Origin: Calonectria ilicicola
Taxonomy: Eukaryota; Ascomycota; Sordariomycetes; Hypocreales; Nectriaceae
DNA length: 64,000 nucleotides
Direction: 5' to 3'
Assembly (NCBI GenBank): GCA_020809705.1
Contig: CP085826.1
Coordinates: forward strand, 5,828,001-5,892,000
The notes under the pieces: model-generated
Told to the model about the DNA's origin: nothing
The model's input: the letters and a program-made list of their open reading frames with translations, nothing else
Databases searched by the model: none
Position numbers and translations under genes: made by a program
In this document: in pieces, positions 1-11,178 of the stretch
How positions within the stretch are numbered: position 1 is the first letter of the stretch
Layout of the letters: each line of letters opens with the position of its first letter

Positions 1-1150
1 AGGGGAGGCGGCAGCCAGTCAGTCGTGAGCGACGATGGGCCAAGACTGGAACTTTGGGGTGGGATGGGATGGAGGGCAAACGAGCGACAGTGACTGGATT
101 TGGTTCGCGAGAGCGAGAAAGAAAGGACGAAACGAGGTGAGAGGGCACGTCGTCGTCGTCCGGGCGTAAGGGTGTCCCGGGCTCAGGGAGTAGTAGGTTC
201 AAGGAGGCGTTAGCGAAGCGAGTGTGGGCTAGGAAAGAAAACAAGGCAAGGATAGTCAAGGTCAAGGGAATGACGAGAGCGAGAAGGTCGGCAATCTGGG
301 AGGCAGCAAGCACAGCAAGAAAAACGGACGGCAGATGGAAGTGGCGGAGGCGGAATCCGGGGCTGACATTGTGCTCCTTGGTCTTGACTCGCACCTAGCT
401 GGGACTGGGACGGCATCCGTGTTCCTGCTTTGCGTGAGACGAGCGCCCATCGGCACGTCTCCTCGTCCTTGTGGTACCGGGCTTGCAGGGCTAGCTCCCA
501 GTCTCGCACCCCGACCGGGCCTGATTCGCACGGGGCTGGGCGCTGGCTGGGACCTGGCTGCGTGCTGGCTGGGACCTGGATGCAACTAGGGAAGTAACAC
601 GATGGGGGGCTCTCCAATGGCTGAGCAGTGGGCCGCTCCGTCAGCTCATGGCCACTGACATGCATCCTATCCCTCCTCTCATCTAACCGCAGGCCCAGCT
701 TCCTTGGTACTGCCTAGCCTCAGCCAGGCCTCAAGAGCCCACAGGGCTGAATGGACCCGAGCCCGCTTTTTCTGGGCCTGCACTACGTCTACACGTAGTA
801 TTCAATGGCCTATCATAATCATACGGAATTTGACACTTGCAAACTCTGTCCACGGGCACGGCGATTCGGGGCGAAGCGCGCGGCCGGGGCTCGTAACCAA
901 TTCTTGACAGCGACCCGATGTCGCCATGTGCTGCTGGCTGCGATGCGGCTTGTTGTCCCCATAAATGATGCGCATCACTCAAGGGATTGTCTCTGGCCTA
1001 GGTGAAACCTGTTGCGAAAAAGAACTTCGGGGACCAGTTGTGATTAGCTTGTCGAGCTAGCATCTGCAAAGATGAATCACGACTGTACCGATATGTACTG
1101 TTAGACGACAATCATATGTGTGCGTGTACAAGCATCCCCGGTCTCCTGTT
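1..1150. other. Intergenic stretch at the left edge, no gene supported
   Basis: Short ORFs of 60-150 codons overlap one another on both strands here. None shows a recognisable domain, a splice-supported extension or a signal peptide. Several are exact antisense shadows of one another. It is probably the shared flank between a gene off the left edge and the 3' end of the minus-strand gene that stops at 1151. Confidence 0.5.
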
Positions 1151-2893
1151 TCAAACCGCATCCATCTTACCCACCGGTAGACTTGGGCCACCACCACCTC
1201 TCATGAGCCTAGCCGCCGAGTTTACCGCAGCTAGCCAACCATCGAGTGCGCCGTCAAGCGCTACAAGCATCGTATCGTTCGCTAACCCTCCAATCCGTCC
1301 AGCTTCCGCCCAGCTATCGCACCACGCTTTTGGGTCCTGCAGTTCCATTGCTTCCACGTCAAGCGTGGCACAACCCGCTAATCCAAGGTCCATCGGGACT
1401 GCATCTTCGCGCCGAGCCACAACTGAAAGCGCTGTTCTAATGGCTTCCACAAATGCCTGCTCCGTATCGGATCCGTGGTGCATAATTTTCCCTGTTCGGG
1501 TGTGCCCCTCGATTTCAGCCCTCACCAGTTGCCATTCCTTCCACAGCGTCGCAACAGCACCTAATCTGCCCAATGTCAAGATGTAAGTACTGTAAAGATC
1601 CGCTGCCAGATTGCTCTGGTCCCCGCTGCAATTTTCAACAAAGAAAAAGACCAGGGCGCGAAATGACACCGTCCAAGCGTCCTCCCCCTCCCCCATCTCA
1701 ATACCCGTTAGGAGACCCAGAAGGAGCTGCCGGTTAGGGATGTCAAAAAAAGGGTCCCCCGACGATGCCTCGGTGAAATGCTTTGACAATGATTTCAAGG
1801 TGCTCGTCACGTCAGCCAATGTCTCTGGTGTTTCGGTCCAAATGTCGTGTTTAAAGCCAAGGGCCAAGTACACCAACGTCGCGTCGAGGTTACCGATGCG
1901 AGCTGACAGCGTCAAACCAAGCCCGCAGAGCGGGCCTCCAATATTCAGGTGATGTGACGCTAGCCTCTGTTCAAGATTGCCTAGAAAGGTCAAGGCCCCG
2001 AGGACACTGGCGTCTCTCGGTTCAAGCTGGTCGAGGATATTGACGCATGCTCTTCGAACTTGATACGACAGGTTGTCGTGTGGCTTGTCGCTTTGCCGTC
2101 TTGGCCGGGTCTGGAACATGGTGGCGTCAAGACCTGAAGACAGGCATTGTGACACCAGTCTTCGAATGCTGGGAATTGATTTCTGTTGGCTCAATGCCAC
2201 TGTAAATTGTCCCGGGGAAAGCGGGATGTCATTCCGCAGCGATCCGAGCTGGGCGATTTTTTGACGTGACTGGAGCCAGTGTGACAGGAGTTTATCATGT
2301 TGAATTGCGTAGTTGGAAATGCCGTTTTCAAGGCAAACGTTGTGGAGAACGTCCGCTGAGCCCCTTCGCGGGTCTAATGCCTCGGAAACTTTGAGGTCGC
2401 TGAGTTCCCCATGGTGAGCCTCCTCTCCAGAGTCGATCAGTGGGGCCTGTTCTGGACTTCCACGGAGGGCGACGGAGAGGATGTCGTGATTCGTGACACG
2501 CCACGCATTGGCGGGCTGAGATGATATCTCAAAAGCCTTGCGTCGGGTGGAATCCAGCTGCTTCTGCATTTCCTCTAGTCGAGTTTTGAGCCTTTCCGGT
2601 CGTGACTCGGCCTTCCATTTCCCCTCCAACTCCATCTCATCTTGCTCTGTGAATGGCCGCACGTGCTTGCTATCCATGTCATCCAGATCAAGGAGCAAGT
2701 CGCTGATTCGGAAGAGCTGATCATCCTCGATTTTCTTTGGCGTGGACGGCCATGACTTGTCGGGCGTGAAGAATGGCTTCCCCCCGTCTGGGGGTACGTG
2801 CCGGATGAAGGTCTTTGGCCGCTTCTGATGGGCTCTGGTGCTGATAGTGGGAATATTGATGCAGGGCCTCTTTGAGGCCGTGATACGCAGCAT
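1151..2893 (-). CDS. Unrecognised protein, probably mitochondrial
   Basis: Single-exon minus-strand gene of 580 aa. The frame is open up to 3199, but I chose the ATG at 2893. From there the protein begins MLRITASKRP and continues with a basic, Ser/Thr-rich stretch (STRAHQKRPK) that looks like a mitochondrial presequence, whereas the upstream 102 codons look like untranslated DNA. After a linker there is a charged helical segment with coiled-coil character (about residues 90-120, ERLKTRLEEMQKQL). The second half, about 200-560, is mostly helical with repeated Leu/Ala-rich stretches, a pattern seen in helical-repeat proteins of fungal mitochondria such as PPR-like proteins. I do not recognise a named family and assign no function. 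It is transcribed divergently from SYF2 across about 1.4 kb. Coding status is well supported by length; targeting is inference. Confidence 0.75.
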   Translation of the reverse strand: MLRITASKRPCINIPTISTRAHQKRPKTFIRHVPPDGGKPFFTPDKSWPSTPKKIEDDQLFRISDLLLDLDDMDSKHVRPFTEQDEMELEGKWKAESRPERLKTRLEEMQKQLDSTRRKAFEISSQPANAWRVTNHDILSVALRGSPEQAPLIDSGEEAHHGELSDLKVSEALDPRRGSADVLHNVCLENGISNYAIQHDKLLSHWLQSRQKIAQLGSLRNDIPLSPGQFTVALSQQKSIPSIRRLVSQCLSSGLDATMFQTRPRRQSDKPHDNLSYQVRRACVNILDQLEPRDASVLGALTFLGNLEQRLASHHLNIGGPLCGLGLTLSARIGNLDATLVYLALGFKHDIWTETPETLADVTSTLKSLSKHFTEASSGDPFFDIPNRQLLLGLLTGIEMGEGEDAWTVSFRALVFFFVENCSGDQSNLAADLYSTYILTLGRLGAVATLWKEWQLVRAEIEGHTRTGKIMHHGSDTEQAFVEAIRTALSVVARREDAVPMDLGLAGCATLDVEAMELQDPKAWCDSWAEAGRIGGLANDTMLVALDGALDGWLAAVNSAARLMRGGGGPSLPVGKMDAV

Positions 2894-4266
2894 GTTTGGT
2901 GGATTTAGTGATTGCGAATCAAACGAGCATGTGGCACTAGTCCGGGATCCCGTCTGCTGTTGAATTGGTGAAGAGATCGAAAGGAACACCGGGCCACGAA
3001 TGGCAGAGGATGAAAATTGAAAATGTAACACAACGGAAATGACTGGAAGGTTGCGCGTGTTCGGAAAATGGAACCCAACATGGACATCTGCCGACGTTGC
3101 CCACCATGCACTGCACAACAGCTGCACAGCCCTCGGGTTTGACAGACACTCAGGTAATGAAAACACGGTGCGCCGTTGCAGGGAGGGATCAGGAATCAAG
3201 AAACCCGATAGGGAACGAGGGGAAAATGAGCCAAGAAGAAATTAAGATGCCAATTACATAGATTCATGATTTTTACTTGCTCGAGAATTACGCATACGGC
3301 CGCGTTAGAGGAGAAACGTCTCGTATGTCTTTTGTTCTACCATCCTTGAATGAATTGAAAAGCCCTAATTACTGTCCCTCTCCCCCAGACCTCAGCAGGG
3401 CTTAGCGGCCGCCAAGGTGCTGGAACCCGGGGAAGGCGGGGCTGGTTGGTTTTATTCTTTGGGTCTTGCCCCTCATGGCATTCCTCTGTATCGCTGCCCA
3501 CTCACTGTCTTGCTTAAGCGCACTTTCGGCTTTGGCATATTTTATTTGGCCAGGGAGAATGAATTGTTATGTAGACACCGTTGCTCTCATTTTGGATATT
3601 TACATCTAGATTGTGAGAGTTCAAACTTCATTTCAAATGCTAAACCTATGTCCAAAAATTCCAAGACGTACCTTGTGGTATTTTGTCGATTGCTCCAAAA
3701 AATAAACTTCATCGGACCGGCGGATAACATACTTTGAATTATGTCGAATGTGAAATTTTAGAATAGACAATGACCATGTTTCTCATGAACTACTGTCGCT
3801 ATGTTTGTCCAGACATGATCATCTTTGATGTATTAATGTGTCTTCGCACTTGAGCACCCATTGCAAGTATGCATATCTTGCCTGCTCTATTCGACGGTTT
3901 ATCCCGCCCCATTCTATCGCTTAAAGTGTCATGCCAGCTGATACCAGCTTCTCATTATCATTGTTGAGTTCTTTTTTGGCGGTTGACTTTTTTCCTTTTT
4001 GTACCATCTTGGCTCACCAAAGAAATAGTGGGGGTGCACCAAGAGTTCAGCCACATCTTTACCGCATTTATGTTTATCCGGTTGATCGCGTCCATCAGGC
4101 TCCTTCTCATAACATCGCCAAGGTAGAACAGACGGCATTCGGTCAGTGCTAACTATCGTTCTTCAACCCCCATAACTGAGGTCGCTTGCGTCTTTCCATC
4201 GAGCGCAACGAGAACGCATAAATATCCAGTTTTCTTCTCCCGATAAACCCAAAAACTCACGCCATC
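2894..4266. other. Divergent intergenic region between the 580-aa gene and SYF2
   Basis: About 1.4 kb between two gene starts pointing away from each other, so it should hold both promoters. A 106-codon plus-strand ORF at 3417-3737 has no recognisable feature and lies in AT-rich sequence. I treat it as chance. The sequence just upstream of SYF2 is pyrimidine-rich, as is common for fungal transcription starts. Confidence 0.5.
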
Positions 4267-5196
4267 ATGTCACCCCCTGCGAAGAAGCGAAGAACAACAA
4301 GAAGTTCGGCGGCTGAGGAAGAGGCGCCACCAGCAACCGAGGCACTTGCTGGAGATGCTGAAGTGCAACAAGCGCCTGAAGATGACAAGCCTTCATCTGC
4401 AGATACGACAAGCGAGAAGAAGGAAGAGACCCCAAGTGCCGAGACAGACCCTGCTGCCAAAGCGAAAGACCGGATGGCGCGCTTCAAAGCTCTACAAGCC
4501 CGGGCCAAGACATCATCCGAGACGAACCTGAAGGAGGCTACTTTGGAATCGCAGCGACTCGCCACAGACCCCAGTCAACTCACTGCACTGCACCGAAAAC
4601 ATGCCATTGCCTCACACAAGTTGCTTAAAGCAGACGTGGAAGAGGCTGGCGAGGACTTTGAGCGTAAACGAGCTTGGGACTGGACCATTGATGAGAGTGA
4701 GAAGTGGGATAAGCGAATGAAGAAGAAGGCGGCACACCGTGACAACAACGCCTTCGCAGACGACACCCAAGAAAGCAACAAAATATACAAGCGTCAGCTG
4801 AAAAACATCAATATGGATCTGGACAAGTACGCAAAGGAAAAGATGGCAGCCATCGAAAAGGCAGCAGCATCTGGTGGCCTGGATATTGTCGAGACAGAAG
4901 ATGGTGAACTCATCGCCGTGGACAAGGATGGGTCATTTTACTCGACGGCCGATTCGACGTCTTTCGCACAAAACAAACCTGACAAGGCTGCAGTGGACCG
5001 GCTTGTAGAAGACCTCCGCAAGGCCGAAGAGCAGAGACTGAAAAAGCGAAAGGAGAGAATGGCCAGGAACGGTGATGATGGTGACGTGACATATATCAAT
5101 GAGAAGAACAAGCAGTTCAACCAAAAGCTGTCGCGGTTCTACAATAAGTACACGGCAGAGATCCGTGACAGCTTTGAACGAGGCACGATGATATGA
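4267..5196 (+). CDS. SYF2: Pre-mRNA-splicing factor SYF2
   Basis: Intronless gene of 309 aa. It encodes a component of the Prp19-associated (NineTeen) complex that acts in the nuclear spliceosome and, in yeast, in cell-cycle progression. The N-terminus (1-85) is low-complexity, Ala/Glu/Lys-rich and opens with a basic AKKRR cluster suited to nuclear import. The SYF2 domain follows from about residue 90 to the end. It contains the family hallmarks RMARFKALQARA, the charged ERKRAWDWTIDESEKWDKR segment, YKRQLKNI and a C-terminal FNQKLSRFYNKYT. Length is normal for fungal SYF2. The start is the first ATG of the frame and follows a pyrimidine-rich leader. It is convergent with COQ11, with only 94 nt between the stop codons, so the 3' ends of the two transcripts probably overlap. 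Confidence 0.95.
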   Translation: MSPPAKKRRTTRSSAAEEEAPPATEALAGDAEVQQAPEDDKPSSADTTSEKKEETPSAETDPAAKAKDRMARFKALQARAKTSSETNLKEATLESQRLATDPSQLTALHRKHAIASHKLLKADVEEAGEDFERKRAWDWTIDESEKWDKRMKKKAAHRDNNAFADDTQESNKIYKRQLKNINMDLDKYAKEKMAAIEKAAASGGLDIVETEDGELIAVDKDGSFYSTADSTSFAQNKPDKAAVDRLVEDLRKAEEQRLKKRKERMARNGDDGDVTYINEKNKQFNQKLSRFYNKYTAEIRDSFERGTMI

Positions 5197-5290
5197 AGAA
5201 AGAATATTGGATACATGTATTTTAGTTAAACCCTCAGAGGGGGGTATTAATGCATTTTTTTTTAGCGCATGATGCAGCACAATCAAAATC

Positions 5291-6216
5291 TTACAACATT
5301 GTCTTCCTCCACGACTTAGTTGCCAGCTCTTCAATATCAGCAGGCTCAAGGACTCCGGTCACTTTTTCGTCGCTGAAGGCTTCAACTACCGCTTCAGCAA
5401 CAGTATCAACCTTCATTGGCTGGATGCCGGCGGCGCCCATGAATTTCTTAAAATAATGACCAGTCAAATCGTTGGCCATGGTACCTAGACCAACCATTGC
5501 AGCCAGGGGCACCGTAAGCGTACGGGAATGGTCAAACATGAAGGGAGGTCGGATGTAGAGTCCGCGCATCTCGGGGAAGCTGTTTGCAATGGTACTTTCA
5601 GCCTGTCGCTTGGTGGTAATGTATCGAGCGGGAAGGACGGGGGCTCCGGCGGCGGCTGAGACATAACAGAACGATCCGACCTTTGCGGCTGCGGCGTGTT
5701 TGGCAAGTGTGATGGCACTATCTCGGTTCATCACCTCATACGAGAACTGGTCATTGGGGTCGGACGGTTTGATATCCTCGCCCTGCTTCTTCTCTAGAGG
5801 ATTGATGCCGCGGTCACGCACAGGTGCAAACATCTTGGTCAGGCCAGAGATGGGCGACTCTCGGCCAGACACAATGCCTTTGTAGTCGGCCTCAAGGAGG
5901 ATGCCCATGCTGTGCACGACATAGTCGGCACCACCAAGCAGCGGGGCATACGTCGCAGGGCGAAGAATGTCGCCACGCTCCCAGCTGACCTTGTGTGCCC
6001 AAGATGGAGGGTTGCGGGAGGATGTGACGGTGTCCCACCGGGGTTCACCGGAGCGGCTTTAGAGAGATGTGAGCTTGTGTGGGAACCAGATGAGCTTGTG
6101 CAGGAAACCTACCTGATTGATGTCACATCCCACCCTCTGGCCACAGCAAATTGGCAGATCCTGGAGCCCAAGAACCCGGAACCTCCGCAGACGACGAGCT
6201 TCTTTGATGCAGACAT
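5291..6216 (-). CDS. COQ11: COQ11-like atypical short-chain dehydrogenase (coenzyme Q biosynthesis)
   Basis: Two exons, 6113-6216 and 5291-6056, joined across a 55-nt intron (donor GTAGGT, acceptor AAAG) give 289 aa. The first exon carries the Rossmann nucleotide-binding signature VVCGGSGFLGSRIC (about residues 8-21), and the second continues SRSGEPRWDTV, GADYVVHSMGIL and a late YITTKRQAE motif with the Y-x-x-x-K arrangement of extended/atypical SDR enzymes. This is the NAD(P)-binding family of yeast Coq11 (YLR290C), a mitochondrial inner-membrane protein of the CoQ synthome; its relatives resemble the complex I NDUFA9 subunit. No long presequence is visible because the Rossmann motif begins almost at once. 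It is divergent from YAF9 and convergent with SYF2. Family assignment is firm; the exact role rests on the yeast protein. Confidence 0.9.
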
Positions 6217-6707
6217 GGCGAGTGTGGTGGTAGGAGAGAGGAAGTGGTGTGATTTGAGAGCGAAAACGGAGTGAGGGTAAATGCTATGTGAGCAAGGAAG
6301 TGTGGCACAGGCACATCAATGTGAACCAACCTGTGATGAAAGCAGAGTGAAAATAATAATAATAATCGGACAAGGGAATTGGCGATGGTGGTTTGAGAAT
6401 TGAGTGTCAAGCTGTTATCCTGATGCCCATTTTGACCATGTAGAAAAGCCACACACACACACGGGAGTCATGAAATCATAGTTTGCTCGAGGCTGAAGCT
6501 CTCACAATGACACTGACACACCAGTGAAAGCTCCGGCCCGCCCACTTAGAAGTGGCCCTACCTCAACGCGCGCCGTCATTGGTCGGCTAAACCTTGTTGG
6601 GCTGCAAGGCTGAAGCTCCAAATAATCTTCTCTTTGTACCATCATCGTTAATCATCATCCACCACCAAATCCATCGCTATTTGCATCGCTACGCGTGCGT
6701 ATCCGCC
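6217..6707. other. Divergent promoter region COQ11/YAF9
   Basis: A 491-bp region between two divergent starts. It contains a short AAT trinucleotide run near 6352-6365 and a CA dinucleotide run near 6450-6462. No recognisable transcription-factor site could be assigned with confidence. Confidence 0.5.
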
Positions 6708-7587
6708 ATGGCGCCTCAGAACCAGCTCGGGAAGCGCGTGAAGCTGACGCAAATCCGCCGGCCGTTCATTGTCGGAAGCACTGCCCTCCCCTTCTCCGAC
6801 TCCAACCCTCGTCCTGCAGGCATCCCCGACAACCACACCCACTCGTGGCAGGTCTTTGTGAAGGGCCTCGACGACACCGACATCACATATTGGCTTCGTC
6901 GCGTTCAGTTCAAGCTGCACGAGTCCATTCCAAATTATGTGCGCAGTACGTTCCCACCCTCACATGCCCCATTCTGCACCAAATCTGGATGGATGCTAAT
7001 TGATGAGCATAGTGGTCGAAGGAGAGACTGGCAAGCCATTTGTCGTCAACGAAACCGGATGGGGTGAATTTGATATTACGATAAAGCTCTACTACGTCAA
7101 CGACTCGGGCGAAAAGCCGCAGACACTGTACCACTATCTCCGCCTGCACCCTTACGGTCGCAACGAGGAGGAAAAACAGGCCATGGTTGCAGCCAACGGT
7201 GAAGTCCGCGCCTGGAGCTACGAGGAGCAGCTCTTCAACGAGCCCTACGAGGTATTTTACAACCTGCTCACGCAGGGCGCTTTACCCAAGGGCTGGAAGC
7301 CACCTGGTGGCAAAGGCAAGGGCAAGAACCGCGCGCCACCTCCGCTGCCTGCCGCCGACAGTAACGATGTGTGGGAGAAGTCGGCCATGATTCCTGCGCA
7401 CAACCGTCCCGGTCAGCCATTCAGCCTGGAGACCGAAGCTGCCGAGATTAAGAAGCTGGCCGACGCGCAAGCCCAGACCGAAGAGATGACCAAGAAGATC
7501 CTCGCTGAATTGAAAGCCAAGGAGGAACTGCTCGCCAGCCTCAAGGCCGAGAACGCCGCGGCAGCTGCTGCGGCGAAGCCTGCTTAG
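6708..7587 (+). CDS. YAF9: YEATS-domain protein YAF9 (NuA4/SWR1 subunit)
   Basis: Two exons, 6708-6945 and 7013-7587, with a 67-nt intron (donor GTACGT, branch TGCTAAT, acceptor ATAG) give 270 aa. The intron splits the Met codon in the segment NYVR-M-VEGETG. The YEATS domain covers about residues 10-130. It shows the hallmark HSWQVFVKG strand, the VQFKLH motif, the conserved ETGWGEFDI segment that lines the acyl-lysine pocket, and KLYYVNDSGEKPQTLYHYLRLHPY. A Pro/Gly/Lys linker follows, and the last 60 residues form a Glu/Lys/Ala coiled coil, as expected for a protein that docks into NuA4 and SWR1. It acts in the nucleus in H2A.Z deposition and H4 acetylation. The ATG at 6708 precedes APQNQLGKRVKL, the usual fungal start; an in-frame ATG upstream would add unrelated sequence. 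Confidence 0.95.
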
Positions 7588-9076
7588 AGAGTTGGCGCGG
7601 ACCACAAGCGCGCTGGTCGAAAGCGCAAGGTATGGAAAAAGGATGATGCTTCCAGCTAGGACGGCGGTGGGAGTGGTCCAATTTCGTCAGCTGCGTCCAG
7701 CGCGACATTTGGGCGATCATCATCATGGACCTCGGTCAAGGCGGAATCGTCTGACAGAAACCAAGAGCCCTGAAGCCAGGGGAACCATATGATAGGCCTA
7801 GCTTTGCAGCATCCTTTTCGCTGGGTTGGAGGCCTGAAATTCGCACCCGCCAAAACCACCGACCCCGAAACGCCACTCAGGCCAACGGATGCCTTTTCCC
7901 CCTGGGCACAGCATGGCTGCTGACAAGTTGCTGCATGATGACGCCCTCCTCAGCCGATCAGGGTGTGCAGACACGAACGCTTCGGAGTGGCTTGTCCCCT
8001 AAATGCAAAACCATCATAATACGAGCAGTAACTGGGCCCAAAGGCCAACCAGAGGCTTACATGACAGGGAATAGGCACCATGATGCAACCAGCCAATCCT
8101 GGACGCCCAGGAACTAATCATGTGATAACAGACTGTACATATTATGATTATAAAAAAAATTCATGACGTCGAACTCACTCACCAGCCATCAAATTACGTC
8201 CCACAGTGTTATCCGTAGACCTATACATACCTATGGCCCAAGCCACAAAGGAATAATGCCACCGATTATAGATAGCGTTTCTGTGCAGCGCTTCGTATTT
8301 CCCTGTTTTGACATTGCTAAATTAAGACACGCACACCTGGTTTCATATGAAATTCAATTGATTTTGGATTGGAGTATTCTCTGCTGCTGCTGCTGCGCGC
8401 ACGCACGCTCCACGGGGACTGGTTCGTGACCGTCCCATACCGCCATTTGCTTTCCCAACCGTGTATTCCCAATCCGAAACCCAACCCAAAATGCGGCCTA
8501 AGGCCCTTGCACGCGCGATCTTTGCAATTTCCTTCCCAAACCCTTGGTAACCAAACCTAACCACCCGCCCTATGATGTAATCTTAAATCCTAGGTCCAAA
8601 TTTGACAAACTGTTGTCGACAGCTTGTGCAACAGAAGTGCAGTCATTCCTCCAGGGACCCCGCAACGCAAAATTGGACAAAGGAGATGTGAACAAGAATG
8701 TATGCCATCGCTTCCAGTGCGTTCCGGCACAACGCCGACTTTTCATGTGGTCATCAGCGTAAAGAGAGAGTAAGAAGATGATGATGAGGAGAAAAAAGAA
8801 AAAAAAATCAAAACAAAGAAAGCCGCACCATGACGGCCGGTCACGTAACACCTCTTCCGGCCCACCCTTTTTTTAATTCTTCGGTACCCTCTCTCCCGCA
8901 AACGCCCATGTATAAAATCAACGAATAAAAAATTTCGGGTTCTTCCCGTACCCTAAACCCTCTTAAACTCCCGCGCCCGTCCGGTGTAACATGTATAAAA
9001 AAAAACTAAAAGAGTGTGTGGAGATTTGTCTGCTGTACAATACAAGTGTACTTGTAAAGAAAGGATTGTGTTTAGA
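7588..9076. other. Intergenic region between YAF9 and MDM34 3' ends
   Basis: About 1.5 kb between two convergent genes. It holds 3' untranslated sequence, A-rich runs near 8150-8160, 8790-8815 and 8995-9010, and only short overlapping ORFs. No gene, RNA or repeat family recognised. Confidence 0.45.
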
Positions 9077-11178
9077 TTATCGAGTTGCGGCCTCGTATGC
9101 TGGGGGTGGAGCATCCGATCGCTCATCCCAGTTGCCGTGTTGTCGGTTCTTTTCGTCATAGACGCGCTTGGCAATTTCGCCTGCCATCTTCATGATCCAT
9201 GCCTGCTCAAGGATAACGGAAGAGGTCTCGGAACTGGTGCTCTGATTCTCCAAGCCAGCCACCTTGTCCTTGTTGAAGCGCAGCCCCTTGTTTGCAGCTG
9301 TTATGATTGGGCTCCTCATCAAGGGTTCCGGGGTAGCGGGAGGAGAGTTGAGAGGGATAGACTTCTCAACCAGTTCAGGTTCGTCGTTAAGATCACCCAT
9401 CAATGGGCGATGTCCTACCTCGCTTGCATTTCTGAAGCGGACCTTGTTTGGTGTAGGCGCTTCGGCAATAATGGAACCCTCGTCGAGATCATCTTCAATA
9501 GAATCAGGTCCTAGCGGTTCAGACATGGGGGCGTTGACAGAAGCAGTCTCAGAGCTCTCGCTGATTGTCTCAGGGGTAGCGGCTTCGGATTTGCTGTGCC
9601 TTAAGTTGACAACTCTGGTCTTCTTTTTGCGGCCAGGACGTGATCGAGGGCCCGATCCAAGGGAGAGACCAGTGGTGGCCGAGTTCAAGCTAACTAGCGA
9701 GGCCCGTGCGGGCAAGTGCCCATGTGCTGTGCTGCCCGTATCGGAGAATGTGTAGGTCGTAGTTGAGGCAGATGTAGAGCCAGCAGCAAATGAATTTGAC
9801 TTGGAAATGCTAGGTGTTCCCATAGATGGTGAAGGACCCTCAGATCGATCTCCATGACCAGTCCACGCACGGAAAACAACATCTCGGATACCTGGGGTAA
9901 ATAGAGAGAGCGTGCGGTGGGAATCCGTCAATGCCGCAAGTCGTAGTAAATTCTTCTGGGAGAATAGAGACTGGACTTCGCCGCTTCCATTCAACCCAAG
10001 CTCTGAGATATCTTGGGAATCAAGCAGGTTGCCATTCGCATCAACTGGGTCGAGTGGGGGGCTTGCGAGAGGGTCCACTCCCGTCTCATCGGTTGGTTCC
10101 TTGGGAGTTTCAGTGCCCTTATTGGCCTGGTCGGGGCACCATAGCTGGAGCGATAATCTGTGGATAATAGCTGGTAGCTCATCCATCATAAGATTACGCA
10201 ACTGCTGCTCGATTGTCCTCTGCAAATAATCGCGAACAAACTGTATAGAATCAAAGGTCGAAGAGACCTTGAGTGATTCGAGTGGATCATTGCGGAAGAC
10301 CAAGGTTAAACCCTTTTGCTTCGAGAAGACTAGTATAATGAATGCTGATAGCTTGATCTCGGACAAGGTAATCGACAACGGAATAGTAAGACCCGAAGCC
10401 GCGGCGAGGGGCTGTGGAGATGTGAATGTCGGCTTGGAGTAGAGGTAGGTGTTCAAGGGATTAGCCTAAGTGGAAATATTAGCGCTGCTATAGCTCCAGG
10501 ATGTCGCATGAATTCAATTTCAGTGGTTTGGTGCCAATGCAACCGCGTCTGAGGGGGCGAGGTCGGAATGCGCACGCGTCGTTGCCCAAACAATGCGTTG
10601 GCGATAATTGCCCAAATGTACCCCAGTTTCGGATCTGTCGGTGAACGTCGATTGGCGGGGCTTGGCGAATGTGCGTTGTCGGGTATGAGGAGAATATGAT
10701 AGGGCTCATGCATATGCACACCGCTCGAAATTGCTTCGGAAATGGCAAAAAAAGTCGAGTTGAAGTAATAGGAATGTTGTAACTGCATTTCAACATATTG
10801 CATCGAGGTGGTGGAGGTGCGAGGCGATGTCGGGCGTTGTCGGAGTTTGTCGAGGGGCGGCGCGGAGACGGATGACGCAAGGGAGGAAAAAAAAAGTCGA
10901 GATATACACACCTGAACTCGAGTCTTGAGGGTCAAGAAGGCATCGCCTGAATAAGTCATTTTGAAAATACCCCGAAATCGATCCTCGGCTAAGTCGCCAA
11001 TCTCCAATATCTCTAGATCGGGGGGCACAGTGCCCAGGTTGAGTTCGCTCACGAGGATATCATCGACGATGATGGGTGGCTTTGGTGACTTGTTCAGCGC
11101 CTTAGTCAAGAGATCGCGCGCCCGCCGATAAAATTCGGCGTCAGCCGTCAGCGGCGACCAGTTGAAGTTGAAGGCCAT
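9077..11178 (-). CDS. MDM34: ERMES complex subunit MDM34
   Basis: Two exons, 10912-11178 and 9077-10465, give 551 aa. The protein is the mitochondrial outer-membrane member of the ER-mitochondria encounter structure (ERMES, with MMM1, MDM10 and MDM12), which tethers the organelles and moves phospholipids. The N-terminal half is the lipid-binding SMP domain (about 1-230), starting [10 protein letters not shown] and including [28 protein letters not shown] and [14 protein letters not shown]. The middle is Ser/Thr-rich and disordered with a basic [19 protein letters not shown] patch. The end ([16 protein letters not shown]) is the conserved fungal MDM34 tail. The oddity is the intron, 10466-10911: 446 nt, far longer than the 50-70 nt seen elsewhere here, yet both edges have good signals (CAG/GTGTGT and CTTAG/GCT) and the joined protein matches the family without gap. 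Confidence 0.95.

Noticed and set aside
3417..3737. 106-codon ORF between the 580-aa gene and SYF2
   Set aside because: No domain, no splice extension, AT-rich drift at its end, and it lies in a divergent promoter region.
10453..11178. 241-aa ORF covering MDM34 exon 1 and its intron
   Set aside because: Residues after LKTRVQ do not match MDM34, and splicing restores the conserved ANPLNTYL junction.
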